Below are positions 9,958-20,095 of a stretch of 64,000 nucleotides of DNA, one piece after another. Source of the stretch: Oxalobacter sp. OttesenSCG-928-P03 (lineage in GTDB: Bacteria; Pseudomonadota; Gammaproteobacteria; Burkholderiales; Burkholderiaceae_D); the NCBI GenBank assembly GCA_030269625.1, contig JAJDFZ010000003.1, positions 1-64,000 of the forward strand. Direction: 5' to 3'. How positions within the stretch are numbered: position 1 is the stretch's first letter; each line of letters starts with the position of its first letter. The notes beneath the pieces were generated by a model that saw nothing but the letters and a program-made list of their open reading frames with translations, searched no databases and was not told where the DNA came from. The position numbers and the translations under genes are program-made.

Positions 9958-10734
9958 TTATTTGATCTTGGCTTTTTCGCGAAGCGTCCTTGTGTAGGCA
10001 TCCCAGCGCTGTTCCTGGATACTCTGGGTGATACCGGGTTTCAGCTCTTCCACGGTAGGCACTTTCAGCGGACGGGTGTCTTCGACCATGATAATGTGGT
10101 AACCAAAGCTGGACTGGACCGGCTCCTGGGAATATTCGCCTTTTTTCAGCTTGACGAGAGCCTGTGCAAACGGGTCAACATACACATGCGGCGCACTCCA
10201 TCCCAGATCACCGCCTTTGTCTGCAGTCGGGGTATCAATGGATTTTTCCTTGGCCAGTTCATCGAATTTGCTGCCGCCTTTCAGTTGTTCGACGATTGCC
10301 TTGGCCTCTTCTGCGGATTTGACCAGGATATGGCTGACTTGGTATTCCGTATCGCCAGCCAGCGCTTTCATGCGGTTATATTCTTTCTGGATTTCGGCAT
10401 CGCTGACCGGGTTCTTGTTGATAAAGTCATTCATCAGGGCACGTACCATAATGTTTCTGCGCGTGATTTCGATCTGTGATTTCACGGCCGGCTGTGCGGC
10501 GAGTTTTTGTTTTTCGGCTTCCTGTACCAGCACTTCGCGCATGATCAGGTTTTCCTTTATGGTGGCACGCAATTCCGGCGTGTCGGCCTGTCCCTGCTGG
10601 ACAACTTCGCTGACGATGGCGTTCACATGCGAGGCGGGAATGGGTTTTCCGTTAACGACGGCCGCATTCTGTGCAAATACCGGCAGGCTGACCGCGGCGA
10701 TCAGTGGAAGCAGAAATCGGGTTGTTCTTTTCAT
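9958..10734 (-). CDS. Periplasmic peptidylprolyl isomerase, parvulin (PpiC/SurA-like)
   Basis: A 258-residue exported folding factor. Residues 1-21 are a signal peptide ending PVFA before QNAAVVNGKP. A helical N-terminal chaperone part (about 25-130) is followed by one parvulin domain (about 130-225) with YQVSHILVKSAEEA, DKGGDLGW and SSFGYHIIMVEDTRP, the hallmarks of the PpiC rotamase fold. It would catalyse cis-trans isomerisation of Xaa-Pro bonds in the periplasm. It stands alone between convergent nudB and the divergent peptide-transport operon. Confidence 0.92.
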   Translation of the reverse strand: MKRTTRFLLPLIAAVSLPVFAQNAAVVNGKPIPASHVNAIVSEVVQQGQADTPELRATIKENLIMREVLVQEAEKQKLAAQPAVKSQIEITRRNIMVRALMNDFINKNPVSDAEIQKEYNRMKALAGDTEYQVSHILVKSAEEAKAIVEQLKGGSKFDELAKEKSIDTPTADKGGDLGWSAPHVYVDPFAQALVKLKKGEYSQEPVQSSFGYHIIMVEDTRPLKVPTVEELKPGITQSIQEQRWDAYTRTLREKAKIK

Positions 10735-10970
10735 TGTATGGATCCTGGTGAAAAAGATCAGGCCGCCCGTTTTTTCAGGACGGCCAGATACGGGTTATTC
10801 AATGCATCCGGGAAGGGAGAAACCTCAATCCTTTTGCGTCAGACAACTTGCTTACGGCACAGTAGCATATTCTGTGCGCAAAAGCGAAATTTTCATGCCG
10901 TGTAACAGGGACTGGGCTTTTTCGTGAAATGCCGATAAGCTTTGTTCCTGAAGGAGAAAAGACAGGCAGA

Positions 10971-12785
10971 ATGAAAACGACAAACCGAAACCATAAAAGA
11001 GGCTGGACAGGCTTTATACTCCTGTTTCTTGCCTTTTTCGTTTGTACACACGTGCAGGCAGCTGATCCGGAGAAAGTCCTGCGCTATGTTTTTCCGGCGC
11101 CGGAAACCGGGTTTGATCCGGCGGTTGCCCATGATCTTTATTCTTCCCAGGTTATCCGTTCCATCTGCGAGCCGCTTTATACCTATGATTATCTGGCCCG
11201 GCCTGCAAGACTGGTTCCCCTGGTGGCTGAGGGGATGCCGGAAATCAACGGGAATGGAAAAATCTATACGGTCAGGATCAAAAAAGGCATTTTCTTTTCC
11301 GGGGATGCCGCCTTTGGCGGCAGACCGCGCGAACTGGCTGCGGCTGATTTTGCCTACGCCATCAGGCGCCTGGTTGATCCGAATGTCCGTTCGGCATGGG
11401 GATGGCTGGTTGAGGACAAGGTTGCAGGGTTAAGTGAACTGGCCAGAAATGCGGTGCAATCTGGCCGGCTGGATTATGGAAAGCCCGTAAAAGGGCTGGA
11501 GCTGCCGGATCGCTATACCTTGCGGATATATCTGAACAAGCCGGATTACAACTTTACCCATATTCTTGCGCATTACCCTACCTGCCCCGTTGCCCGGGAG
11601 GTGGTTGAAAAATACGGTGATGCCAGTACCCATGTCATGGCCAACCCGGTCGGAACCGGGCCATATACGCTTGCGGAATGGAAACGAGGATCGAAAATCG
11701 TGCTGGTGGCCAACCCGGATTTTCGCGGCCTGGTCTGGGACTTTGAGGCGGGCAGTGATGCCGGGGATGCCGCCATTGTCGAAAAGATGAAGGGCAAGGC
11801 CCTGCCACAGATCGGCCGGGTGGAAATCAGTGTGATCCCGGAAGACCAGTCGCGCTGGCTGGCTTTCCAGAGCGCCGAGGTGGACATGTTCAACCTGGAC
11901 GGACCGCTTGCTCCCAAAGCGCTGGCAGAGGGCCGGCTGCGGCCGGAACTGCTGGCAAGGGGAATCCAGCTTTCCCGGACGATTGATCCAGAATTGAGTC
12001 ACTATTATTTCAATATGCAGGATCCGGTGCTGGGCGGCATGGAGAAAGAAAAAATTGCCCTGAGACGTGCCATCGCCATGGCGCATAACGTGGATGAGGA
12101 GATCCGGGTTGTCTGGAATGGGGAAGCCATTCGCCTGGAATACCCGATTCCACCGGGCATGGTGGGGCATGATCCGGCCTATAAAAGCAGCGTGAAATAT
12201 GAGCCGGCTGTTGCCAATGCGCTTTTGGACCGGTTCGGCTACAAAAAGGATGCCGATGGCTGGCGCGTGCAGCCGGATGGCCGTCCGCTGGAGATCGTGT
12301 TTTCGGCGAGGGCGGATTCAACCGGACAGCAGCAGAGCGAAATGTGGAAAAAGACATTTGATTCGCTCGGCATTCGCATGAAAAGTGATAAGCGCCTGTT
12401 CCCGGACCTGCTCAAGGCTGAAAAACAGTGTCAACTGATGATGCGGACGAGCGCGTGGGTCGCGGATTATCCGGATGGTGAAAATTTCATGCAGCTTTTC
12501 TACGGACCGCATACCGGCCAGAGCAATAACGGCTGCATGAAGATTCCTGAGTTTGATGCGTTGTATGAGCAGTCTGTTGTGTTGCCGGATGGAGAGGAGC
12601 GAAACCTGCTTTATCACAGGATGGCACGTATTCTGGAGGTGTATGCGCCGACCCGGATCGGTTATGCCCGTTATCGCAACATGCTGTTGCATCCCTGGAT
12701 TATCGGCTACAAAAAACATCCCGTGATGTACAACGAATGGATTTACATGGATATCGACAGAAAAGAAAAGCAGGGAAAGAAGTAG
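10971..12785 (+). CDS. ABC transporter periplasmic binding protein, family 5 (peptide type)
   Basis: A 604-residue extracytoplasmic solute-binding protein, first gene of a peptide-import operon. The N-terminus has basic residues, a hydrophobic core and a cut site near CTHVQA. Family 5 features are the opening FPAPETGFDPA, VGTGPYTLAEWKRGSKIVL and a C-terminal DYPDGENFMQLFYG segment. Start ATG 10971 places the signal peptide at the N-terminus; AAGGAG lies 14 bases upstream, rather far. At about 600 residues it is longer than many DppA/OppA proteins (about 540). The ligand is inferred as oligopeptide. Confidence 0.9.
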   Translation: MKTTNRNHKRGWTGFILLFLAFFVCTHVQAADPEKVLRYVFPAPETGFDPAVAHDLYSSQVIRSICEPLYTYDYLARPARLVPLVAEGMPEINGNGKIYTVRIKKGIFFSGDAAFGGRPRELAAADFAYAIRRLVDPNVRSAWGWLVEDKVAGLSELARNAVQSGRLDYGKPVKGLELPDRYTLRIYLNKPDYNFTHILAHYPTCPVAREVVEKYGDASTHVMANPVGTGPYTLAEWKRGSKIVLVANPDFRGLVWDFEAGSDAGDAAIVEKMKGKALPQIGRVEISVIPEDQSRWLAFQSAEVDMFNLDGPLAPKALAEGRLRPELLARGIQLSRTIDPELSHYYFNMQDPVLGGMEKEKIALRRAIAMAHNVDEEIRVVWNGEAIRLEYPIPPGMVGHDPAYKSSVKYEPAVANALLDRFGYKKDADGWRVQPDGRPLEIVFSARADSTGQQQSEMWKKTFDSLGIRMKSDKRLFPDLLKAEKQCQLMMRTSAWVADYPDGENFMQLFYGPHTGQSNNGCMKIPEFDALYEQSVVLPDGEERNLLYHRMARILEVYAPTRIGYARYRNMLLHPWIIGYKKHPVMYNEWIYMDIDRKEKQGKK

Positions 12786-12869
12786 CCGGCCCTGGCATGA
12801 CTTAAACGCAAGCGGGGGGTTTGCCTTTAAAATCGACTATTTGAGATGCAAACCCGATAATTGGATCTG

Positions 12870-14900
12870 ATGATGAAAACAACACGCCCACCTTCCTTCG
12901 TGACACGCCTTTCTTTTGCCGCCCTTTTTGCCTTGCCGTTTCTTTTCATGGCGCCGGTCACGGCCGGGACAGCACGGGCAACGGTTCCTGTTTTAGGGGC
13001 GGAGGAAATTGATGCGATGTGTTCAGCGGGGCTGGATGACTGGAAAGCGCGGGTGGGCCGGCTGGAGGAAATCAGGGCTTATACGCCGAAGGGATCGATT
13101 GAGTTTGTTGAGGAATGGAACCGCCTGCTGATTGCGATGGATGATGTGCATGGCCCGGTTTATCTGCTGAGCCAGGTTTCTCCCGACGAGCATATCCGGC
13201 GCAGTGCGGAAAGCTGTGATACCCGGGTTCGCGCTTTCAATACGGATTTGTACCTGAACAAGAAGCTTTACACGAACGTCCGGGTTTCGCGCACAACCGA
13301 CAATGTGGAGAGGAAACTGCGCAGGGATACGCTGAATGATTTCGAGGATGCCGGCATTACCCTGATGGCCAAAAAACAGGAACGGATGCGGGAAATCCGG
13401 ATCAGGCTGGATGCCATCCAGCAGGAATTTTCGCGCAATATCCGCGACAACAAGACTCGTGTCGTTTTTACGCCGGAGCAGATGCGGGGATTGCCGGAGG
13501 ATTATCTGGCGAAAATTAAACGTGACGCAAGCGGAAATTACCTGCTGGATTTTTCCTATCCGGTCTATATCCCTTTCATGCGGTATGCGGATGACAGCGA
13601 GGCACGCCGGCAGTACCAGTTTGAGTTCCTGAACCGGGGCACGCCAGGAAATCTGGAGCTGCTGCAGGAAGCCATTATCCTGCGCCACGAGATGGCGACA
13701 CTGGCCGGCCATCGCAGCTACGCCGATTACAAGTTGCGGCGCCGCATGGCGAAAAAACCGGGCAAGGTTGAGGACTTTCTCGACCAGGTCCAGAAGGCAA
13801 TCCGGGTGGCAGAAAGGAACGAACTGGAGGATTTGCGCCAGTACAAGGCGCGCTCACTGGGTATTTCCTTGTCCGAAGCGGTCATTGACCGCTGGGATGT
13901 GATGTACTGGCAGGAAAAGGTGAGAAAAGAGCGGTTTGATGTAGATCAGAATGAACTGCGCCGTTATTTCCCGACTGATGCCGCCGTGCGCTGGACACTG
14001 GGCATTTCCGAGTCGTTGTATGGCATCCGGTTTGCGAAGGCGGATGTGCCTGTCTGGCATGAGGATGTGGCGTATTTTGATGTGTATGACAAAAGCACCG
14101 GTGAGCGCCTGGGCGGCATTTACCTGGACCTCTTTCCGCGCGAAGGCAAATACGGCCATGCCGCTGCTTTTCCGGTAAGAGGGGGCAGTACGCTGGAGGG
14201 GCGCAAACCCATATCGGTACTGGTGACCAATTTCAACCGGACCGGGCTGGACGGCAATGAACTGGAAACCCTGCTGCATGAGTTCGGTCATGTGCTGCAC
14301 GGCGTGCTTTCAAAGACCCGCTATGTGGAACAGTCCGGTACCAGCGTGGAACGCGATTTTGTCGAGGCGCCTTCACAGATGTTTGAGGAGTGGGCTCACG
14401 CAAAACAGCCTCTGGCACAGCTTCCCGGTTATTGTTCCCCTTCCTGCCCGGCGGTGGATGATGCACTTTTAAAGCGGATCAACCAGGCGAGAAAATACGG
14501 CAAGGGCACATTCTACGCGCGCCAGTTGCTGTATGCGCGGTATGACATGGCGCTTTATAACGAGCACAGGAAAAATGCCATGGCGCTGTGGGAAGAGATG
14601 GAAAGAAAAACCCTGCTGGGCCATACCGGCGGCACACAGTTCCCGGGCCAGTTCAACCATACCATCAGCGGTTATGCGGCCGGGTATTACGGTTATCTGT
14701 GGTCGGAAGTGCTGGCAGTGGATATGCTGTCGCAGTTTGGTTCCAACCTGATGAATCCGCAGATGGGGATGCGTTACAGAAAAGCGATTCTGGAGCGCGG
14801 TGGCGAAGCTTATGCGGATGAACTGGTGCGGGCATTTCTGGGAAGGGCTCCCAACAGCAAGGCTTTTTACCGGGAAATTACCGGAAATGCGGACGAATAA
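12870..14900 (+). CDS. Exported M3-family zinc metallopeptidase (thimet oligopeptidase type)
   Basis: A 676-residue peptidase of the M3 family. The zinc site HEFGHVLHG starts near residue 470, and the third ligand is expected in the following E-rich stretch (VEAPSQMFEEWAH). The C-terminal YYGYLWSEVLAVDM motif is typical of M3 enzymes. The N-terminus looks like a Sec signal peptide (basic residues, then a strongly hydrophobic core and an Ala-rich cut region about 33-40), whereas most M3 peptidases are cytosolic. The gene lies inside the peptide-importer operon, 84 bases after the binding protein and 39 before the permease. Starts at 12870 and 12873 are equivalent. Confidence 0.92.
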   Translation: MMKTTRPPSFVTRLSFAALFALPFLFMAPVTAGTARATVPVLGAEEIDAMCSAGLDDWKARVGRLEEIRAYTPKGSIEFVEEWNRLLIAMDDVHGPVYLLSQVSPDEHIRRSAESCDTRVRAFNTDLYLNKKLYTNVRVSRTTDNVERKLRRDTLNDFEDAGITLMAKKQERMREIRIRLDAIQQEFSRNIRDNKTRVVFTPEQMRGLPEDYLAKIKRDASGNYLLDFSYPVYIPFMRYADDSEARRQYQFEFLNRGTPGNLELLQEAIILRHEMATLAGHRSYADYKLRRRMAKKPGKVEDFLDQVQKAIRVAERNELEDLRQYKARSLGISLSEAVIDRWDVMYWQEKVRKERFDVDQNELRRYFPTDAAVRWTLGISESLYGIRFAKADVPVWHEDVAYFDVYDKSTGERLGGIYLDLFPREGKYGHAAAFPVRGGSTLEGRKPISVLVTNFNRTGLDGNELETLLHEFGHVLHGVLSKTRYVEQSGTSVERDFVEAPSQMFEEWAHAKQPLAQLPGYCSPSCPAVDDALLKRINQARKYGKGTFYARQLLYARYDMALYNEHRKNAMALWEEMERKTLLGHTGGTQFPGQFNHTISGYAAGYYGYLWSEVLAVDMLSQFGSNLMNPQMGMRYRKAILERGGEAYADELVRAFLGRAPNSKAFYREITGNADE

Positions 14901-14939
14901 TCTCGTGAGAGTTTGACGGAAAGCGAACAGGAAATACCG

Positions 14940-15878
14940 ATGTCAGCCTACCTGATACGCCGGTTGTGGCAGATGGTTCCGACAATGCTCGGGGTGCTTC
15001 TGCTGGTTTTTCTCCTGTTTAACTGGGTCGGGGGGGATCCTGCCTATATTCTGGCCGGCAAGATTTCCAATCCGGAGCAGATTGCCAATATCCGCCGGCA
15101 GCTTGGCATTGACGAGCCATACTATGTCCAGCTCTGGATTTTCATCAAGCAGGTCCTTACCTTTGATTTCGGCAATAGCTGGAGCACGGGCGAGCCGGTT
15201 TCGCAGATCATTGTCACCCGCCTGGGGCCGTCTTTGACCCTTCTTGCTCCCCTGACGATACTGGAAACGATCATTGCTGTCGGCCTGGCGCTGGCGGTTG
15301 CCTATGTGCGCGGTTCATTGACAGACCGCATGGTCATGATGGTCTGCACCATCGGCATGTCCATCAGTATTCTGGTATATATCATCGTGTTCCAGTACTG
15401 GTTTGCCTACAAGCTGGGACTTTTCCCCGTGCAGGGATGGGGGGACAGTCTTTCACAGAACCTGTTTTATTACTCGCTGCTTCCAGTCATCATTCTGCTG
15501 GCGGTCAGTCTTGCTCCCAACCTTCGGCTTTTCAGGACGTTTGTGCTGGATGAGACCGGGCAGGATTATGTCCGGACAGCGCGTGCGAAAGGGCTGGGTG
15601 AGGGCCGGATCATGTGGGTGCATGTCTTGCGCAACGCCGCCATCCCGATTATTACCTACGTGATGTCCAATCTGCCGGCGCTTCTGATCGGCGCCTTTCT
15701 CGTGGAACGCTTTTTCTCGATCCCCGGTATCGGACGTGAAGTGATCCTGGCTGTGGAAAGAAGTGATTTTCCGGTGATCAAGGCGATTACCGTTCTGGTG
15801 GCGGCGGCCACGATGCTTTTCAATCTGCTGGCGGATCTGCTTTACCAGATGGTGGATCCCCGCGTGCAGCTGAGGTAG
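14940..15878 (+). CDS. Peptide ABC transporter permease, DppB type
   Basis: Inner-membrane permease of 312 residues with six predicted helices. The N-terminus MSAYLIRRLWQMVPTMLGV and the helix-1 end GGDPAYILAG are typical of DppB/OppB. The EAA-type coupling motif is seen as DYVRTARAKGLGEGRIMWVHVLRNA (about residues 205-230), which contacts the ATPase. ATG 14940 matches the family start; the upstream in-frame TTG adds nine residues. It forms the translocation pore with the next gene, three bases away. Confidence 0.95.
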   Translation: MSAYLIRRLWQMVPTMLGVLLLVFLLFNWVGGDPAYILAGKISNPEQIANIRRQLGIDEPYYVQLWIFIKQVLTFDFGNSWSTGEPVSQIIVTRLGPSLTLLAPLTILETIIAVGLALAVAYVRGSLTDRMVMMVCTIGMSISILVYIIVFQYWFAYKLGLFPVQGWGDSLSQNLFYYSLLPVIILLAVSLAPNLRLFRTFVLDETGQDYVRTARAKGLGEGRIMWVHVLRNAAIPIITYVMSNLPALLIGAFLVERFFSIPGIGREVILAVERSDFPVIKAITVLVAAATMLFNLLADLLYQMVDPRVQLR

Positions 15879-15881
15879 GCC

Positions 15882-17003
15882 ATGACAGAAACACGGACAC
15901 AGGTATCTCCGGGTTTGTGGGCGATGACATTCAAACGTCTGCGTACCGATATCGTGTCGATGGTGTCGCTGGCGGTTGTCGTTCTCTTCATGGTTATGCT
16001 GGTCTTGTCGGCAACGGGCCTGATTGCATCCGACTGGGCAGATGAAGTGGGCGTTCACTATGCGCCTCCCGGTTTTATCGGTGCCGGTTCGGCCTCCGGT
16101 GTGCAGGTTTTGCCGGAGCAGGTCAGGGGTGATGCCCGGCCTGAAAATCCGGTTGATCCCCTGCGCGATATTATTCGGCAATTAAGGGCTGAAATGGCGC
16201 AAACACCGCAGGCGGCAGTGGTGAATGACTATGGCATTGCTGATCCGCTTGAGAAGGAATTGACGGAAATCCGTGCTGCGATGAAGGATGCCGGCATGGC
16301 GGGCACGGATGAACGGAAGGCGACACTTCCTTTCGGCGCTGACAAGTGGGGGCATGACATCATCAAGAAAACCATCAAGGGTGCCGAAACTTCTATCGTG
16401 GTCGGCCTGGTGGCGGCTTTGCTGGCAACGGTTATCGGCACGGTGCTGGGTGCCTTTGCCGGTTATTTCGGGGGGAAAGTGGATGATTTTTTCAACTGGT
16501 TTTACAGCATCTTTACCTCCATCCCCTATCTGCTTCTGATCCTGGCGGTAGCGGCGGTCCTGCAGAAAAAAGGGGTGCTGACCATTATCCTGATTCTGGG
16601 GCTGACCGGGTGGACCGGTGTTTTCCGGCTGGTCAGGGCCGAGTATATCCGTCACAAGGAGCGTGAATATGTTCTGGCGGCAGGCTCCATAGGCGCATCG
16701 CACGGGCGCCGCATGTTTTCACACATCTTTCCGAATGTCAGCCATATTCCGCTTGTCCAGATGTCGATTCTGGCTGTCGGGTTCATCAAGTCGGAAGTGA
16801 TCCTGAGTTTTCTGGGATTCGGCGTACCGGTCGGGGTTGTGTCATGGGGCAGCATGCTCAATGAAGCCCAGAATGAACTGATTTTAGGCAAGTGGTGGCA
16901 ACTGACGGCGGCAACGCTGGCGATGGCGTTACTGGTCACTGCATTTTCACTGTTTACGGATGGTCTGCGCGATGCGCTTGATCCCCGTCTCAGGGAGTCG
17001 TGA
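15882..17003 (+). CDS. Peptide ABC transporter permease, DppC type, with enlarged periplasmic loop
   Basis: The second pore subunit, 373 residues, where DppC/OppC proteins are usually near 300. The first membrane helix spans about residues 24-48. The conserved entry to the permease core, LPFGADKWGHDIIKK (the DDxGRD-like site), only starts near residue 149. The roughly 100 residues between include a charged, possibly helical segment. The EAA loop (EREYVLAAGSIGASHGRRMFSHI) is intact. Its stop overlaps the start of the ATPase gene, implying translational coupling. Confidence 0.93.
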   Translation: MTETRTQVSPGLWAMTFKRLRTDIVSMVSLAVVVLFMVMLVLSATGLIASDWADEVGVHYAPPGFIGAGSASGVQVLPEQVRGDARPENPVDPLRDIIRQLRAEMAQTPQAAVVNDYGIADPLEKELTEIRAAMKDAGMAGTDERKATLPFGADKWGHDIIKKTIKGAETSIVVGLVAALLATVIGTVLGAFAGYFGGKVDDFFNWFYSIFTSIPYLLLILAVAAVLQKKGVLTIILILGLTGWTGVFRLVRAEYIRHKEREYVLAAGSIGASHGRRMFSHIFPNVSHIPLVQMSILAVGFIKSEVILSFLGFGVPVGVVSWGSMLNEAQNELILGKWWQLTAATLAMALLVTAFSLFTDGLRDALDPRLRES

Positions 17004-18706
17004 TGGAGACGGGTGAAACAGCGCTTTTGCAGGTCAGCAACCTCCAGGTCGCCTTCAGGGTTGACCGGCACACGACCTTTGAAGCGGTCAGGCATATTTC
17101 ATTTACGATTCCGCGCAACCGGACGGTGGCGCTGGTAGGCGAATCAGGAAGCGGGAAATCGGTCAGCAGTCTTGCCATCATGGGGCTGCTGCCGCCCGAA
17201 ACCACACTGATCAATGCGGATGCCAGCATCATCTTCGATGGCAGGAACCTGCAGGGGATATCAGCGCGTGAGCGCCGCCGCCTTTGCGGCAGTGACATTT
17301 CCATGATTTTCCAGGAGCCGATGTCGTCATTGAATCCGGTCTTTACTGTCGGCTTCCAGATTGCCGAGGTTTTGCGCATTCATATGGGTATGGATGCGAA
17401 ACAGGCGAGGCAAAGAGCGATCGCGCTTCTGGATGAAGTCGGGATACCGGATCCTGCCATCCGGGTGGATGCTTTTCCCCATCAGCTATCCGGCGGGCAG
17501 CAGCAGCGTGTCATGATAGCCATGGCGATTGCCTGTGAACCCAAGCTGCTGATTGCCGATGAGCCGACAACGGCGCTTGATGTGACCATACAAAAGCAGA
17601 TTATTGATCTGATCCGTACATTGCAGCAGACACATCACATGTCGGTACTTTTTATCACGCATGACCTGCAACTGGTATCCGAGATTGCCGATCAGGTGAT
17701 TGTGATGCGGCATGGTGAAATCCAGGAAACGGGTACAGCCGAACAGGTTTTCCTGCATCCGGCCCATCCGTACACAACGGCACTTCTGGAGTGTCGCCCG
17801 CCACTGGATTCCCGTCCCTGGCGGCTGCCTGTTATCGAAGATATTCTGGCGCCGGAAGCCGGGAAGGAGACGGTGCATGATCAGCGGGAACGCGGCTATG
17901 CGGACAGTGACAGGCCGCTTCTGGACGTGCGGCATTTAAGCAAGAGTTTTTTCAGCCGGGAAGGGCTTTTCGGCAAAAAGGAATTCAGGGCGGTCAAGGA
18001 TGTGTCCTTTACCCTGCCCAAAGGCAAGACGCTGGGTGTGGTTGGTGAATCAGGCTCCGGCAAGACGACAGTAGGCCTGACGCTGTTGCGCCTGCATGAA
18101 CCGACCGGTGGCCAGGCTTTTTTTGATGGCCGGGATTTGTTTGCCATGCCGGAAAAGGAATTTCTTGCCTATAAAAGACGTATCCAGATTGTGTTCCAGA
18201 ATCCGTTTGCCTCGCTGAACCCGCGCTTTACCGTGGGTCAGATACTGATGGAACCCATGAAAATTCACGGAATCGGTTCAGATGACAAGGAGCGGATGGC
18301 GCTGGCGTTCCAGTGGCTGAAAAGGGTCGGATTGCCGGAAGTCGCATTTTACCGTTATCCGCACGAATTTTCGGGAGGGCAGCGACAGCGTATTGCCATT
18401 GCGCGCTGCCTGACCCTGCAGCCGGAGGTTCTGGTTTGCGATGAATCGGTTTCGGCACTGGATGTCTCCGTGCAGGCGCAGGTGCTGAATCTTCTGCAGG
18501 ACCTGCAGGATGAATTCGGCATCAGTTATCTTTTCATTTCACACGATCTCTCTGTCGTCAAATACATGGCTGACCAGGTTATGGTAATGCAGCATGGTGA
18601 AGTGGTTGAAATGGCGGATTCGGACGAAATTTATCTTCATCCCGGACATGCCTATACCCGAACCCTTCTGGATGCGATTCCTCGCGGCCTGCATTTTTCC
18701 CGGTGA
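17003..18706 (+). CDS. Fused double ATPase of a peptide ABC transporter (DppD-DppF type)
   Basis: A 567-residue protein with two complete ABC cassettes, supplying both nucleotide-binding sites that separate genes often provide. The first half has Walker A GESGSGKS, signature LSGGQQQR and Walker [13 protein letters not shown]. The second half has [17 protein letters not shown] and [12 protein letters not shown], where the usual proline after DE is serine. The linker is near residues 260-300. ATG 17003 overlaps the permease stop and has CAGGGAG just upstream; an adjoining GTG at 17000 is an alternative. It completes the importer operon begun at 10971. Confidence 0.95.
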   Translation: METGETALLQVSNLQVAFRVDRHTTFEAVRHISFTIPRNRTVALVGESGSGKSVSSLAIMGLLPPETTLINADASIIFDGRNLQGISARERRRLCGSDISMIFQEPMSSLNPVFTVGFQIAEVLRIHMGMDAKQARQRAIALLDEVGIPDPAIRVDAFPHQLSGGQQQRVMIAMAIACEPKLLIADEPTTALDVTIQKQIIDLIRTLQQTHHMSVLFITHDLQLVSEIADQVIVMRHGEIQETGTAEQVFLHPAHPYTTALLECRPPLDSRPWRLPVIEDILAPEAGKETVHDQRERGYADSDRPLLDVRHLSKSFFSREGLFGKKEFRAVKDVSFTLPKGKTLGVVGESGSGKTTVGLTLLRLHEPTGGQAFFDGRDLFAMPEKEFLAYKRRIQIVFQNPFASLNPRFTVGQILMEPMKIHGIGSDDKERMALAFQWLKRVGLPEVAFYRYPHEFSGGQRQRIAIARCLTLQPEVLVCDESVSALDVSVQAQVLNLLQDLQDEFGISYLFISHDLSVVKYMADQVMVMQHGEVVEMADSDEIYLHPGHAYTRTLLDAIPRGLHFSR

Positions 18707-18751
18707 GGTCACCAGAGCAGGATTTTTACCTTTTTCAGAAAGCAGCGAAAA

Positions 18752-19303
18752 ATGGCACTGGCAGCCACTATTTTCAAGGCAGAGGTGGATATTTCAGACA
18801 TCGACCGCCATCATTACCGGCATTATGCACTGACGCTGGCGCGGCATCCTTCGGAAACCAGTGAGCGGATGATGGTGCGTCTTCTGGCTTTTCTGCACCA
18901 TGCGGATGAGCAGCTGAAATTTACCAGAGGGCTTTCCGAAACCAGCGAACCGGATTTGTGGCTGAAAGACATGACAGGGCAAACACAACTCTGGGTAGAG
19001 ACCGGGATGCCGGAGTCCCGCCGTTTGACGCAGGCTTCAGGCCGTGCGGGAAAGGTGGTTGTCTACGCATATGGCCGTAATGCGCCCCAGTGGTGGAAGC
19101 AGACGGAAAAGGCGGTGGCGAGACGGGACAATCTGGTGGTTTATATCCTGCCGCTTTCCGTTACCCGGGCGTTGTCGGAGATGGCGGCACGTTCCATGCG
19201 GCTTGTCTGTTCGATACAGGATGGCCAGCTTTACCTCACGAATGATGATCATACTTTGCATATTGATCTGCCGGCCTGCCTGATCCGGGATGCATCGCCA
19301 TGA
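18752..19303 (+). CDS. yaeQ: YaeQ family protein
   Basis: A 183-residue conserved cytosolic protein. The N-terminus MALAATIFKAEVDISDIDRHHY and the segments HPSETSERMMVRLLAFL and GLSETSEPDLWLKD identify the YaeQ family, which has a fold related to the PD-(D/E)xK nucleases. In enterobacteria YaeQ was reported as a suppressor of loss of the elongation factor RfaH, but its biochemical role is unclear. It lies 45 bases after the peptide-transport ATPase and may be on the same transcript; no functional link is evident. Confidence 0.9.
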   Translation: MALAATIFKAEVDISDIDRHHYRHYALTLARHPSETSERMMVRLLAFLHHADEQLKFTRGLSETSEPDLWLKDMTGQTQLWVETGMPESRRLTQASGRAGKVVVYAYGRNAPQWWKQTEKAVARRDNLVVYILPLSVTRALSEMAARSMRLVCSIQDGQLYLTNDDHTLHIDLPACLIRDASP

Positions 19304-19360
19304 AAAAACAAAGCCGCTGCAACCCTTCGGCGGCAACGGCCTGTTGACAGGAAAAAGTAA

Positions 19361-20035
19361 TCAGGCCAGGAGGCGGCGCAGCCAGGCACTGATGTCATTC
19401 AGTTCTTCCAGGGAAAGGGTATGGGTGATGGGATACTCATGCCATTCCACGTTGTAATTGAGTTGCTCAAGCAGTTTGTGCGCATCTTCTGCACGGCTGA
19501 AGGGAACGACTTCATCATGTGTGCCATGCCCCAGGAAAACAGGCGTGTCCTGGTTGATCGGGTTGCGGTCATCCGGGAACTGCCTGATCAGCGGGATATA
19601 ACCGGAAAGGCCGATGACACCGCCCATTTTTTCCGGGCTGCAAAGTGCCGTGTAAAGCGCCATGGCAGCACCCTGTGAAAAACCGGCAAGAATGATTTTT
19701 TCTGTTGGAACCCCGCGCGCTTTTTCCTGGTCGATAAGCTGGGTGATCAACCCCTGGGCTTCTTTCACGCCTTCGGTATCTTCTTTGTCCGAAGCGTCAA
19801 AGCCGCCGTAGATGTCAAACCAGGCACGCATTTCGAAGCCCATGTTGACGGTGACCGCGCGTTCCGGGGCATGGGGGAAAATAAAGCGGATCGGGGGGCA
19901 GCCTGCAAGATCAAAGTACTGAACCAGCGGGACGAAGCTGGAGCCATGGTCACCCAGACCGTGCATCCAGATAATGGAAATTTGAGGATCGCTGCCAGTA
20001 TCAACCTGATTGTAATCCAGTCTAAGTCTACTCAT
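19361..20035 (-). CDS. Alpha/beta hydrolase, carboxylesterase/phospholipase family
   Basis: A 224-residue serine hydrolase of the small carboxylesterase (EstB / acyl-protein thioesterase-like) family. The oxyanion loop is WMHGLGDHGSSFVPL near residues 23-37. The nucleophile is in GFSQGAAM, the acid in GTHDEVVP, and the histidine in YPITHTLSLEE near the C-terminus. The triad is complete, so the enzyme should be active on short-chain esters or thioesters; the substrate is not known. It is followed downstream by convergent yaeQ. mogA lies about 60 bases upstream on the same strand. Confidence 0.92.
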   Translation of the reverse strand: MSRLRLDYNQVDTGSDPQISIIWMHGLGDHGSSFVPLVQYFDLAGCPPIRFIFPHAPERAVTVNMGFEMRAWFDIYGGFDASDKEDTEGVKEAQGLITQLIDQEKARGVPTEKIILAGFSQGAAMALYTALCSPEKMGGVIGLSGYIPLIRQFPDDRNPINQDTPVFLGHGTHDEVVPFSRAEDAHKLLEQLNYNVEWHEYPITHTLSLEELNDISAWLRRLLA

Positions 20036-20095
20036 CTTTTCTCTCTTCAGTTATCGGTTTTTCAAATCCTTTTCACGGAGAAAAGGGGGGCTGGT

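Noticed and set aside
15882-17003. A fusion or frameshift in the DppC-type gene because of its length
   Set aside because: The frame is continuous and both ends match the family; the extra residues form one internal insertion.
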